From Bacteroidales bacterium (GTDB lineage Bacteria > Bacteroidota > Bacteroidia > Bacteroidales > SM23-62), in NCBI GenBank assembly GCA_016783865.1, contig JADHVS010000139.1, positions 1 through 11,463 on the forward strand: a stretch of 11,463 bases of DNA, given 5' to 3'. Both the position numbers and the translations under genes were made by a program. The notes beneath the pieces are model-generated. The model was not told the origin of the DNA. It saw only the letters and a program-made list of their open reading frames with translations, and did no database searches. How positions within the stretch are numbered: the stretch's first letter is position 1; each line of letters begins with the position of its first letter. This document shows, in pieces, positions 1 through 6,680 of the stretch.

Positions 1-18
1 AAGGTGGTGGTGGAGAAC

Positions 19-138
19 TGAGCCGCCATGAATGGCGGCTGTACAGTGCGCTTAATGGATTCAGCAATGGGCGCGATTAATCGCGCCCACCCAAAATGAA
101 CGATCCATTCCCGTACAGCCGCAATTTATTGCGGCTCA
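19..138. repeat. Nested palindromic element (three 20-nt hairpins, REP/BIME-like)
   Basis: Three 20-nt hairpins lie at 21-40, 69-88 and 117-136, with starts exactly 48 nt apart. The first and third have 9-bp stems (AGCCGCCAT and AGCCGCAAT arms) with 2-nt loops; the middle one, GGGCGCGATTAATCGCGCCC, is a perfect palindrome. The whole block is also symmetric about 78.5: the arm TGAGCCGC...GCGGCTGTAC at 19-43 reappears inverted at 114-138, and AATGGAT (54-60) pairs with ATCCATT (103-109). It therefore resembles an inverted pair of REP units around a central palindrome. REP elements of this kind are usually spread by RAYT (IS200/IS605-like) transposases; none is visible in the window, so mobility is inference. 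Confidence 0.75.
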
Positions 139-234
139 AAGTAAATCCCAGGTGAAATCAAGGTTGAAACACCCTCCCGAAGCCTTATCTTTGCATCAGG
201 AGTTGCTGACTGTAAAGCATACAGGCGGTCAGGT

Positions 235-259
235 AGGGGCGGGTTCCAAACCCGCCCCT
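235..259. repeat. GC-rich REP-like hairpin
   Basis: An 11-bp perfect stem (235-245 with 249-259, arm AGGGGCGGGTT) closes a CCA loop. It sits about 50 nt beyond the 3' end of the cvpA copy 1 gene. No T-run follows on either strand, so it is not a standard intrinsic terminator, although such a hairpin could protect the operon's 3' end. Its sequence is different from the three hairpins at 19-138, so it is probably a separate REP-like family. Confidence 0.6.
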
Positions 260-309
260 GATGGACCAGACCGTTTATCAGGGTTCGGACAAAGAGGGTC
301 AAGAAGCGG

Positions 310-816
310 TCATTTGAAAAGCTCCGGTACCTTGATCTCTGTGCCGGTCCAGCTCATGATGGTAGGGAAAACCGAAGCAATATGTTTGTAAAAGATTGAT
401 TCCTGCCTGGCTTTGGGAGTGATCAGTTTCTGGTTTGGATCGGCGATAGTGATGACGAAAAAGATCACACTTAGGATCAGGATGCTCTTCACCAACCCAA
501 GAACGGCTCCGGCCAGGTGATTCAGGAATCCTATTCCCACTACATCCACCATCTTTTCGATCAGTTTACCGATCAGCAATACGCCAATCAACACAGCCAG
601 AAAGGTAACGACAAAAGAGATCACCGGAAGATAGGTGGAAGAGATGTCAAACGTGGAATGAAGAATCTCCCCGGCAAAGTTAGAGAAATAGACTGCTGCG
701 TAGATACCCAGAATCAAGGCAACGAGGGAGGCAAGGCTGATGATCAGCCCTTTACGGAAACCGAGGATCATCATTAATCCGGCAAAGACTACCATCACGA
801 TGTCGACGACCGGCAT
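310..816 (-). CDS. CvpA-family membrane protein, copy 1
   Basis: A 168-residue, very hydrophobic protein with about four predicted membrane helices (roughly residues 4-24, 27-47, 62-86 and 98-123) and a short C-terminal tail. The N-terminal stretch with FAGLMMILGFRKGL is typical of the CvpA family (colicin V production protein), inner-membrane proteins linked in other bacteria to purF expression and envelope stress; their biochemical role is not settled. It starts one base inside the stop of the upstream mlaF gene (TGATG overlap), so the two are probably translationally coupled. It is a paralogue of the gene at 4594-5103, roughly 80 percent identical by eye; the last six residues differ completely. 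The reading frame is intact even though the operon's first gene is broken. Confidence 0.85.
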   Translation of the reverse strand: MPVVDIVMVVFAGLMMILGFRKGLIISLASLVALILGIYAAVYFSNFAGEILHSTFDISSTYLPVISFVVTFLAVLIGVLLIGKLIEKMVDVVGIGFLNHLAGAVLGLVKSILILSVIFFVITIADPNQKLITPKARQESIFYKHIASVFPTIMSWTGTEIKVPELFK

Positions 817-1571
817 CAGCGATTACTTTTTTTCAGACGGGAAGTAAGTTCAGTCCCAAAGACAAATTCGTTCAGTTCCGGATTGGTGGTCTCCAGGATT
901 TCATCTTTGGTTCCCTGCCACCACAAGTCTCCCTTGTAGATGAAGTTCACCTGATCGCCAATGCTGAGTACCGAATTCATGTCGTGAGTATTGACAATAG
1001 TGGTGATATCGTACTCCAGGGTGATCTCCTGAATCAGGATATCGATCACCCCGGCCGTCTGAGGATCGAGTCCGCTGTTAGGCTCATCACAAAAAAGGTA
1101 TTGAGGATTCATGGCAATAGCCCGGGCAATAGCTACCCTTTTACGCATACCGCCGCTGAGTTCGGAAGGCATCAGAGTATTTGAATTCTCGAGGTTCACC
1201 CGTTTCAGCACAAAGTTCACTCTTTCGAGCTTCTCCTCTATGGGTTTGTTGGTAAACATGTTGAGCGGAAACATCACATTCTCTTCCACATTCATCATAT
1301 CAAACAGCGCTCCCATCTGAAAAAGCATGCCGATCTCCTGCCGGATTTGCTTCCGCTGTTCTGTATTCATGGCTGAGAAATTGCGGTCGTTATAGAGCAC
1401 TTTCCCCGAATCCACCTCGTACAACCCTACCAGGCATTTCATCAGCACCGTCTTTCCCGAACCACTCTGCCCGATAATCAAGTTGGTTTTGCCTTTCTCA
1501 AACAAACAAGAGATATCTTTGAGGACATGATGATCGCCAAAATACTTGTTGACATTTATGGCTTCGATCAT
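816..1571 (-). CDS. MlaF-family ABC transporter ATPase, copy 1
   Basis: A 251-residue ABC ATPase. Visible motifs are Walker A GQSGSGKT (34-41), Q-loop Q85, signature LSGGM (138-142), Walker B YLFCDEP (158-164, catalytic E163) and H-loop H196. The CDEPNSGLDP form and overall length fit the MlaF/Ttg2A group that powers lipid transport between the membranes with an MlaE permease. Its ATG overlaps the stop of the mlaE remnant by four bases (ATGA), and its stop overlaps the cvpA start by one. It differs from the copy at 5103-5858 at about 19 of 251 positions by eye, four of them in the last four residues, and none in a catalytic motif. This suggests selection acted after duplication. With its own permease truncated, it would need the MlaE of the second copy or another partner. 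Confidence 0.9.
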   Translation of the reverse strand: MIEAINVNKYFGDHHVLKDISCLFEKGKTNLIIGQSGSGKTVLMKCLVGLYEVDSGKVLYNDRNFSAMNTEQRKQIRQEIGMLFQMGALFDMMNVEENVMFPLNMFTNKPIEEKLERVNFVLKRVNLENSNTLMPSELSGGMRKRVAIARAIAMNPQYLFCDEPNSGLDPQTAGVIDILIQEITLEYDITTIVNTHDMNSVLSIGDQVNFIYKGDLWWQGTKDEILETTNPELNEFVFGTELTSRLKKSNR

Positions 1572-2140
1572 GTGAGTAGGATTTGAGTGAGTATCAGGTT
1601 AAAGAGAATGATCAGGATACTGCTGTATACGACCGCCTTGGTACTGGCCTGTCCAACTTCCAGAGCACCACCCTCTGTTACGTACCCATGGTAACCAGCC
1701 ACAGTGGCAATGATATAGGCGAAGAATACTGTTTTGATGAGCGCATAAAAGACAATGTAGGGTCGAAAAGAATCCCGGATGCCATAGAGGTAATCGGTCG
1801 TGGTTACAAACCCGGTAGCCTCCATGGCAAGCCACCCACCCAATACACCCAACCACATGCTGAAGACGATCAGGACGGGATTGATCAGTAAGCATGCTAC
1901 TACTTTCGGAAAAATCAGGTAATTGGCCGAGTTAACCCCCATGATCTCCAGGGCATCAATCTGCTCGGTCACACGCATGGTGCCAATTTCCGAAGCGATC
2001 CTGGACCCGACTTTCCCGGCCAGGATCAGGCTGATGACCGTTGGAGAGAACTCCAGGATCATCGATTGCCTGGTCGTAAATCCAACCATGGAAAGGGAAA
2101 TCAGCGGACTGTCGATGTTAAAAGCGGTTTGGATGGCTAC
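1568..2140 (-). pseudogene. MlaE-family permease, copy 1, 5'-truncated
   Basis: This encodes the C-terminal 190 residues of an MlaE-type ABC permease and matches residues 58-247 of the intact copy at 5855-6598. The match begins at the Val58 codon (2138-2140); two codons further upstream (2144-2146) is an in-frame TAA, so the ancestral start, the N-terminal interfacial segment and part of the first membrane helix are gone. The first in-frame ATG is Met75 of the full protein (2089), which would give 173 residues. Within the remainder there are about a dozen substitutions against copy 2 and no frameshift. The stop overlaps the mlaF start as in copy 2. MlaE permeases need their N-terminal helix to dimerise and bind the ATPase, so a working product is unlikely; I call it a pseudogene, though translation from Met75 could still couple expression of mlaF. 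Confidence 0.85.
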
Positions 2141-2458
2141 TCTTTACCGGTAAGGATTGTTTACCTGCTGGGTTTCTACGAAAGGTTTCAAAGAACAACA
2201 TTATCCCCCTTTCACGGGCTTCGCATGGCGCGATGAAAATCCATGTTCATGGTTTTTTATGTCATTTAGATCCCATTAACTGTCCATATTTCTTACATAA
2301 GTGTCCAAATTTTTGACACTTACCCCCCCCCCTACTAATTTGTATCAGGCTGTATATTAGCTATATATAATATTGGCATGATTATTGACATAAATATTTT
2401 AGTCTAATATTAACCTATCTTTCTGGAATAACTATTAAAAACGTATTTCAGGTATTGG
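2141..2458. other. Intergenic left flank of AT-rich cassette
   Basis: No gene is supported here. The first 100 bases have ordinary composition and no similarity to the missing mlaE 5' end; from about 2255 the DNA becomes very AT-rich. It contains an 8-bp inverted repeat (2298-2322), a run of ten C (2323-2332) and a -7-like box TATCTTTC (2416-2423, one mismatch to TAnnTTTG) without a convincing -33 element. A small CCATG/CATGG hairpin followed by a T-run lies at 2241-2258 and could act as a weak terminator on the plus strand. Confidence 0.5.
2298..2322. promoter_or_regulatory. Inverted repeat TAAGTGTC-N9-GACACTTA
   Basis: A perfect 8-bp inverted repeat (2298-2305 and 2315-2322) is followed directly by ten consecutive C. 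A related half-site, TGTCC, is at 2281-2285. The symmetric layout about 135 bases ahead of the first cassette reading frame fits a regulator-binding site, possibly an upstream activator site, but no regulator is identified and it could simply be a small hairpin. Confidence 0.35.
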
Positions 2459-2797
2459 TTGGGAGATTTTACAGTATTCAATAAAAAACCAGTAACACTT
2501 AAAAGAATTGCATGTGTCAATATCATCATATGTCTTCTTATGATCAAATTCGTCAACTCGCAAACACCTAATTATTATACACTTGTTGACTCATTAACTC
2601 GATATGGCAGCCTAGATCTCTGGCTTCATGGAATCGAAAACTTTTATCCGTCACATGATCAATTCTCTGTAACTTCAATTGGCTCTTCATGGCAATTTCT
2701 CGGACCAGTTGGACTAACTGATCAATTGAACGGCTTAGTTTCCGCTGTATATGTGGATACTGTGACCGATTCAACGCTGAATACGATATATATTTAA
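2459..2797 (+). pseudogene. N-terminal remnant of a secreted protein
   Basis: The frame encodes about 112 residues from a TTG codon; no in-frame ATG precedes the hydrophobic signal segment (about residues 14-32, LKRIACVNIIICLLMIKFVNSQ region, likely cleavage near VNS-Q). The mature part contains SSWQFLGPVGL (about residues 75-85) and then a segment ending DSTLNTIYI before the stop. In large Bacteroidota secreted proteins with sialidase/BNR-like propellers, a WxFxGPxG segment followed by NTIYAGT commonly opens the first propeller blade; here translation stops just where that blade should begin. I therefore read it as the start of a longer exported protein, with an eroded start codon and the rest deleted. 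That family assignment is inference from pattern, not from a search. It may also be a small secreted protein in its own right. Confidence 0.5.
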
Positions 2798-2816
2798 TCA
2801 CATAAAATCGAAAAAA

Positions 2817-4049
2817 ATGAAAACACAAAATTCTAAGAGATCCGTTCTGTTTCACTCATTTCTGTTGATTGCTGCATTATTATTCATTCTATTTGCTTGC
2901 TCAAAAACCGATAAAAACGAGAACTGTAATTGTGGATTCGGAGAAAGTACTGCTGGTACATTACTTCTTCAGCTGAATGAAACTGGTTATAAAATTCCCT
3001 TTACCAGTTCAATTCATGAAAATACTGAGAATAGATATCAATATTCACGCTCCTATTTAGATTATGTAGAATTTGGAAGAATGTTTTCCGAGATTCATAC
3101 AGTTGAAGATCAGATTAGTATAGTCGCTTTGATCATTTATTACAAGTCATTGTGTGAACCAATGGATACTCTTATAAATACAGATATAATCGGTTACAGT
3201 ATATATTATTTAAAGGACTCCAAGCTCTTCCATAATGTGTTCCTCTCTGTTGGGACAAAAGGATCTTATGTCGAGAAATTCAACTATGAAACAAATGCTG
3301 TTAAATCTACTCAGTTAAGTTTTATTTTAAATTACGTTTCAACATTTGAAGGAGATAAGGGATACATTATTATCTTTCCAAATTCAATACTACCATTTAC
3401 CCTGCCGAATCCGAGAGATGAGTTTATGGTAATTGAACAAAATTACAGTTGCTATATTATCCCAACCCAATTAAAAAGTAGTTCAAGTATAGTGGAAATT
3501 GTACCAGGAGCTGTCAACTGTGGTGGAGAATGTCCTATCATGCAAAACAATGAATGTATTGCTAGTCCTTTTCCCGGTGATCCTGATTTTTGTTTCTATT
3601 TCTGTGCGACTGATATTCAATCAAAGGCAGTTAGTGACTCAAATGCATTATCTCAGGATTCTATAAGACTCGCTTATGATACAACATTACAATACAGTTT
3701 ACGTGACGATTTTATGGTGGAATATTATATCGGCCAGAAATATATAAATTACTACCATGCATTAAGTAGCTTTTTAGGTGAAAATAGCCCATCTATTTCA
3801 TTAATGGTTAAGACTGCCAGACTTCTCATCGACTTTAATTCGTTATTTGAGATGCTTCTTGATCCAGAAGAATATTTTGATGATATTTGGCTCACCGAAA
3901 CTTTAGCAGACGAACTAACAGATTTAATAATGGATTATAAAGCGATAAGTAATAATCGAGATTATCAAGATATCCTGGATGATATTATTGACGATATTGA
4001 ATTATATGAAGATATGACCCTTGGTGATTTGTTGGATACAATAGAATAA
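2817..4049 (+). CDS. Hypothetical lipoprotein, AT-rich cassette
   Basis: I do not recognise this 410-residue protein. It has a basic N-terminus, a hydrophobic stretch (about residues 10-27) and a lipobox ending LFAC with Cys28, so it should be lipid-anchored. Soon after comes a CNC motif (37-39). A second cysteine cluster lies at C235, C239, C247, C259 and C263 around GGECP and DPDFCFYFC; this could be disulfide-bonded outside the cytoplasm. The last 65 residues are very acidic and helical in appearance (DDIIDDIELYEDM region). ATG follows the upstream remnant by 19 bases, in an A-rich context typical of Bacteroidota starts. It ends 3 bases before the next gene, so the two are probably one operon and perhaps one membrane-associated unit. 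The low GC contrasts strongly with the duplicated operons on both sides and suggests horizontal acquisition. Confidence 0.8.
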   Translation: MKTQNSKRSVLFHSFLLIAALLFILFACSKTDKNENCNCGFGESTAGTLLLQLNETGYKIPFTSSIHENTENRYQYSRSYLDYVEFGRMFSEIHTVEDQISIVALIIYYKSLCEPMDTLINTDIIGYSIYYLKDSKLFHNVFLSVGTKGSYVEKFNYETNAVKSTQLSFILNYVSTFEGDKGYIIIFPNSILPFTLPNPRDEFMVIEQNYSCYIIPTQLKSSSSIVEIVPGAVNCGGECPIMQNNECIASPFPGDPDFCFYFCATDIQSKAVSDSNALSQDSIRLAYDTTLQYSLRDDFMVEYYIGQKYINYYHALSSFLGENSPSISLMVKTARLLIDFNSLFEMLLDPEEYFDDIWLTETLADELTDLIMDYKAISNNRDYQDILDDIIDDIELYEDMTLGDLLDTIE

Positions 4050-4052
4050 GTA

Positions 4053-4550
4053 ATGAAGAAGATCGCTCCATTCTTTGTTTTTTTAATAATATTGTTTGAT
4101 TATTTAGCCGGTATTCTTCTATTAAGGATAATAAATGCTCCTTTTGTTGAAGGAATAAAAATATTCTCAAACGCATATTTTAGAATAGTAATATTTTATA
4201 TAATCTTTTCAATCATCCCCTTCCTTCTATTCCTTTTTTCTAGAAACAAGAATATTTGGGCAACCATTTTTTTTGGCTCCATTGCGCTAATCTTACCCCT
4301 ATTCTATCTTATATACCATATTAGATTATTTTCAAGTCCTATTATCTGTGGGGTAGTAAATTTCAATGATCCATCTGATATTATTGTTAGACTTTTTATA
4401 ATTATCTTATCCTTAGTCTTCTTATGGGTGATAATTAAAACTTTTTGGAAATATAGGTTGTCTGTCTTTATTTCGTTAACTGTAATCCTTTGTATTGATT
4501 TATTGTTAATTCAGGGATGGATCTTCATTCTATTGAAAAGTATCGGGTAA
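4053..4550 (+). CDS. Hypothetical five-helix membrane protein
   Basis: An unrecognised 165-residue protein made almost entirely of predicted membrane helices: approximately residues 4-24, 41-62, 69-90, 110-131 and 136-162. Loops are short; one longer loop (about 91-109) carries a cysteine (IICGVVNFNDPSD). No catalytic or transport motif is visible. It begins 3 bases after the stop of the lipoprotein gene, in the same orientation, which argues for co-expression and possibly a lipoprotein/membrane-anchor pair. Composition is as AT-rich as its neighbour. It could be an immunity or accessory protein for the lipoprotein, but nothing in the sequence proves that. Confidence 0.7.
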   Translation: MKKIAPFFVFLIILFDYLAGILLLRIINAPFVEGIKIFSNAYFRIVIFYIIFSIIPFLLFLFSRNKNIWATIFFGSIALILPLFYLIYHIRLFSSPIICGVVNFNDPSDIIVRLFIIILSLVFLWVIIKTFWKYRLSVFISLTVILCIDLLLIQGWIFILLKSIG

Positions 4551-4593
4551 AACAAAAAGTTTTATGCTAAAAATAGTCTGAAGGGATTCTATG

Positions 4594-5103
4594 CTAGTGG
4601 ATATACCGGGACGGAACCTTCAGCTCCGTCCCGGTCCAGCTCAGGATGGTGGGAAATACAGAAACAATGTGCTTGTAGAAAATCGATTCCTTTTTTGCTT
4701 CAGGCTTAATTAGCTTTTCGTTTGGATCGGCAATGGTGATCACAAAAAAGAGAACACTGAGGATCAGGATGCTTTTCGCCAGTCCCAGAACAGCCCCGGC
4801 CAGGTGATTCAGGAATCCCATTCCCACCACATCTACCAGCTTTTGGATCAGTTTCCCAAGCAGTAATAAACCGATCAGGACAGCAAGAAAAGTGACGATA
4901 AAGGAGATCAGCGGGAGGTAGGTGGATGAGATGTCAAAGGCAGAGCTGAGAAGTCCTGAAGCGAAGTTGGAGAAATAGATCGCCAGGTAGATGCCCAATA
5001 TGAGGGCTACGAAGGAAACAAGGCTGATAATCAGTCCTTTGCGGAAACCCAGAATCATCATTAATCCGGCAAAGATCAGGATAATGATATCGATTAACTG
5101 CAT
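4594..5103 (-). CDS. CvpA-family membrane protein, copy 2
   Basis: A 169-residue paralogue of the protein at 310-816, with the same four-helix layout and conserved blocks GLMMILGFRKGLIISL (about 13-28), FDISSTYLP and GFLNHLAGAVLGL. Substitutions are mostly conservative (I/V/L exchanges), as expected for a membrane protein under selection. Its ATG shares one base with the mlaF stop. It is the last gene of the intact operon mlaE-mlaF-cvpA, an arrangement in which cvpA occupies the place where many such operons carry the MCE gene mlaD. The last five residues (SRYIH) diverge from copy 1 exactly where the AT-rich cassette begins, so the original C-terminus may have been exchanged. Confidence 0.88.
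   Translation of the reverse strand: MQLIDIIILIFAGLMMILGFRKGLIISLVSFVALILGIYLAIYFSNFASGLLSSAFDISSTYLPLISFIVTFLAVLIGLLLLGKLIQKLVDVVGMGFLNHLAGAVLGLAKSILILSVLFFVITIADPNEKLIKPEAKKESIFYKHIVSVFPTILSWTGTELKVPSRYIH
4605..4635. repeat. 11-bp perfect hairpin at cvpA copy 2 3' end
   Basis: ACCGGGACGGA (4605-4615) and TCCGTCCCGGT (4625-4635) form an 11-bp perfect stem with a 9-nt loop, inside the last codons of the cvpA copy 2 gene. On the minus strand it would fold just before the stop codon; no T-run follows, so it is at most a weak or 3'-stabilising structure. The equivalent position in copy 1 keeps only the inner CCGG part, so the long stem is specific to this copy. Confidence 0.55.
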
Positions 5104-6428
5104 CAGGAATAAATGTTTTTCAGACGGGAGGTGAGCTCAGTCCCAAAGACAAATTCGTTAAGTTCCGGGTTGGTGGTTTCCAGGATTTCATCTTTGGTGC
5201 CCTGCCACCATAAGTCTCCTTTATAGATAAAGTTCACCTGGTCGCCGATGCTGAGTACCGAGTTCATGTCGTGGGTATTCACAATGGTGGTGATATCATA
5301 CTCCAGAGTGATCTCCTGGATCAGGTGGTCGATCACTCCGGCTGTCTGGGGATCGAGGCCACTGTTGGGCTCGTCGCAAAAGAGGTATTGTGGGTTCATG
5401 GCAATGGCCCGGGCAATAGCTACCCGTTTACGCATCCCGCCACTAAGTTCAGAGGGCATCAGGGCATTGGAATTCTCGAGGTTTACGCGTTTCAACACAA
5501 AGTTCACCCTTTCAAGCTTCTCCTCCATGGATTTATTGGTGAACATGCTGAGCGGAAACATCACATTCACTTCCACATTCATCATGTCAAACAGCGCTGC
5601 CATCTGGAAGAGCATGCCGATCTCCTGCCGGATCAGTTTGCGTTGTTTTGTATTCATGGCGGAGAAATTGCGGTTGTTATACAGCACCTCTCCTGAATCC
5701 ACCTCATATAATCCTACCAGGCATTTCATCAGCACCGTCTTACCCGAGCCACTCTGCCCGATGATCAGGTTGGTCTTCCCCTTCGCAAAAAAACAGGAGA
5801 TATTTTTGAGGACATGATGATCGCCAAAATACTTGTTGATATTTATGGCTTCAATCATGTGAGCAGGATTTGGGTTAGAATCAGGTTAAAAAGAATGATC
5901 AGGATGCTGCTGTACACGACCGCCTTGGTACTGGCCTGACCCACTTCCAGCGCTCCACCCTCGGTCACATAACCGAAATATCCGGCCACCGTGGCAATGA
6001 TGTAAGCAAAGAAGACCGTTTTAATGAGCGCATAGAAAACAATATACGAATCAAAATCAATCCTAATCCCATAGAGGTAATCGGTAGTGGTGACCAGGCC
6101 GGAAGCTTCCATGGCGATCCAGCCCCCAAGGACACTTAACCCCATGCTGATCACAATCAACACCGGATTGAAGAGCAGGCAGGCCGTCACCTTGGGAAAG
6201 ATCAGGTAATTCGCCGAGTTGACACCCATGATCTCCAGGGCATCAATCTGCTCGGTCACACGCATGGTACCAATTTCCGAGGCGATCCTGGACCCTACTT
6301 TCCCGGCCAGAATCAGGCTGATGACCGTTGGAGAGAACTCCAGGATCATCGATTGCCTGGTCGTAAACCCAACCATGGAAAGGGAAATCAGCGGACTGTC
6401 TATGTTAAAAGCGGTTTGGATGGCTACT
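4610..6428 (-). repeat. Duplicated operon block, copy 2 (partner 310-2141)
   Basis: This is the matching part of the second operon. Both copies keep identical gene overlaps (four bases between mlaE and mlaF, one base between mlaF and cvpA), so the block was duplicated as a unit. The homology ends at about 4610 on the left, next to the AT-rich cassette, and at 6428 on the right, where copy 1 was cut. Confidence 0.9.
5103..5858 (-). CDS. MlaF-family ABC transporter ATPase, copy 2
   Basis: A complete 251-residue ATPase with Walker A GQSGSGKT (34-41), signature LSGGM (138-142), Walker B with D162/E163 and His196 of the H-loop. It belongs to the ABC group that drives MlaE-type permeases in trafficking phospholipid or related lipids between inner and outer membrane. 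The start overlaps the mlaE stop by four bases (ATGA) and the stop overlaps the cvpA start by one, so the three proteins are likely made in fixed proportion. It differs from copy 1 mainly in the N-terminal half and in the last four residues. This is the copy with an intact cognate permease and is the likelier functional transporter. Confidence 0.92.
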   Translation of the reverse strand: MIEAININKYFGDHHVLKNISCFFAKGKTNLIIGQSGSGKTVLMKCLVGLYEVDSGEVLYNNRNFSAMNTKQRKLIRQEIGMLFQMAALFDMMNVEVNVMFPLSMFTNKSMEEKLERVNFVLKRVNLENSNALMPSELSGGMRKRVAIARAIAMNPQYLFCDEPNSGLDPQTAGVIDHLIQEITLEYDITTIVNTHDMNSVLSIGDQVNFIYKGDLWWQGTKDEILETTNPELNEFVFGTELTSRLKNIYS

Positions 6429-6598
6429 ACCGCTCCCATGAAGACGGAAATGATGGCCACAATCCCAAGCGATTCCAGTCCGAGGTACTGGAACTCTTCG
6501 AAAAGGTGTTTCCAGAATATCCTGCCCTTCTGAGGACGGGCGAACACCCTGCTCATCAACAGCACATATTGTCCGATCGTATTTAAAAATTTATACAT
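5855..6598 (-). CDS. MlaE-family ABC transporter permease, copy 2 (intact)
   Basis: A 247-residue permease of the MlaE/YrbE family (inner membrane; exports or imports lipid with an MlaF ATPase). It starts MYKFLNTIGQ, has an amphipathic N-terminal segment (about residues 1-35), then several membrane helices, and the family-typical cytoplasmic block EIGTMRVTEQIDALEIMGV (about 108-126), the coupling region that contacts the ATPase. Length is usual for the family. It is the first gene of the intact operon. The 82-base gap to the divergent lipoprotein gene at 6681 must contain its promoter, but I see no convincing TAnnTTTG box there. No MlaD, MlaC or MlaB gene is in the window. Confidence 0.92.
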   Translation of the reverse strand: MYKFLNTIGQYVLLMSRVFARPQKGRIFWKHLFEEFQYLGLESLGIVAIISVFMGAVVAIQTAFNIDSPLISLSMVGFTTRQSMILEFSPTVISLILAGKVGSRIASEIGTMRVTEQIDALEIMGVNSANYLIFPKVTACLLFNPVLIVISMGLSVLGGWIAMEASGLVTTTDYLYGIRIDFDSYIVFYALIKTVFFAYIIATVAGYFGYVTEGGALEVGQASTKAVVYSSILIILFNLILTQILLT

Positions 6599-6680
6599 AT
6601 TTTCGTCATGCTAATTTATAACATTTCAGGATATCAGGAAGTTTATATACTAAAACAAATTCTGCGGAGTTTTATTTTAT

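Larger units (their letters stand above)
310..2141 (-). repeat. Duplicated operon block, copy 1 (partner 4610-6428)
   Basis: The nucleotide sequence is recognisably homologous to 4610-6428 throughout, in the same orientation and gene order. Identity is patchy: near the 2141 end only two mismatches occur in the 100 bases 2041-2140, whereas 1741-1800 has about 16 mismatches in 60 bases against 6028-6087. Homology stops abruptly at 2141. Confidence 0.9.

Noticed and set aside
21..136. CRISPR array from the evenly spaced repeats
   Set aside because: Only three units, each palindromic and two of different sequence, arranged symmetrically; no cas genes.
235..259. Intrinsic terminator of the copy 1 operon
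   Set aside because: Strong stem but no T-run on either side; REP-like hairpin is the better description.
152..391. Plus-strand open frame of 79 codons at the left edge
   Set aside because: It crosses the GC-rich hairpin at 235-259 and the 3' end of cvpA copy 1; the product is low-complexity and unsupported.
2817..4550. Toxin-immunity pair from the lipoprotein and membrane protein genes
   Set aside because: Gene adjacency alone supports it; no toxin domain, export signal for secretion or immunity family is recognisable.
5248..5817. Long plus-strand open frame (189 codons) across the mlaF copy 2 gene
   Set aside because: It lies antisense to a gene with complete ABC ATPase motifs, and its product has no recognisable features; the matching frame in copy 1 is broken.
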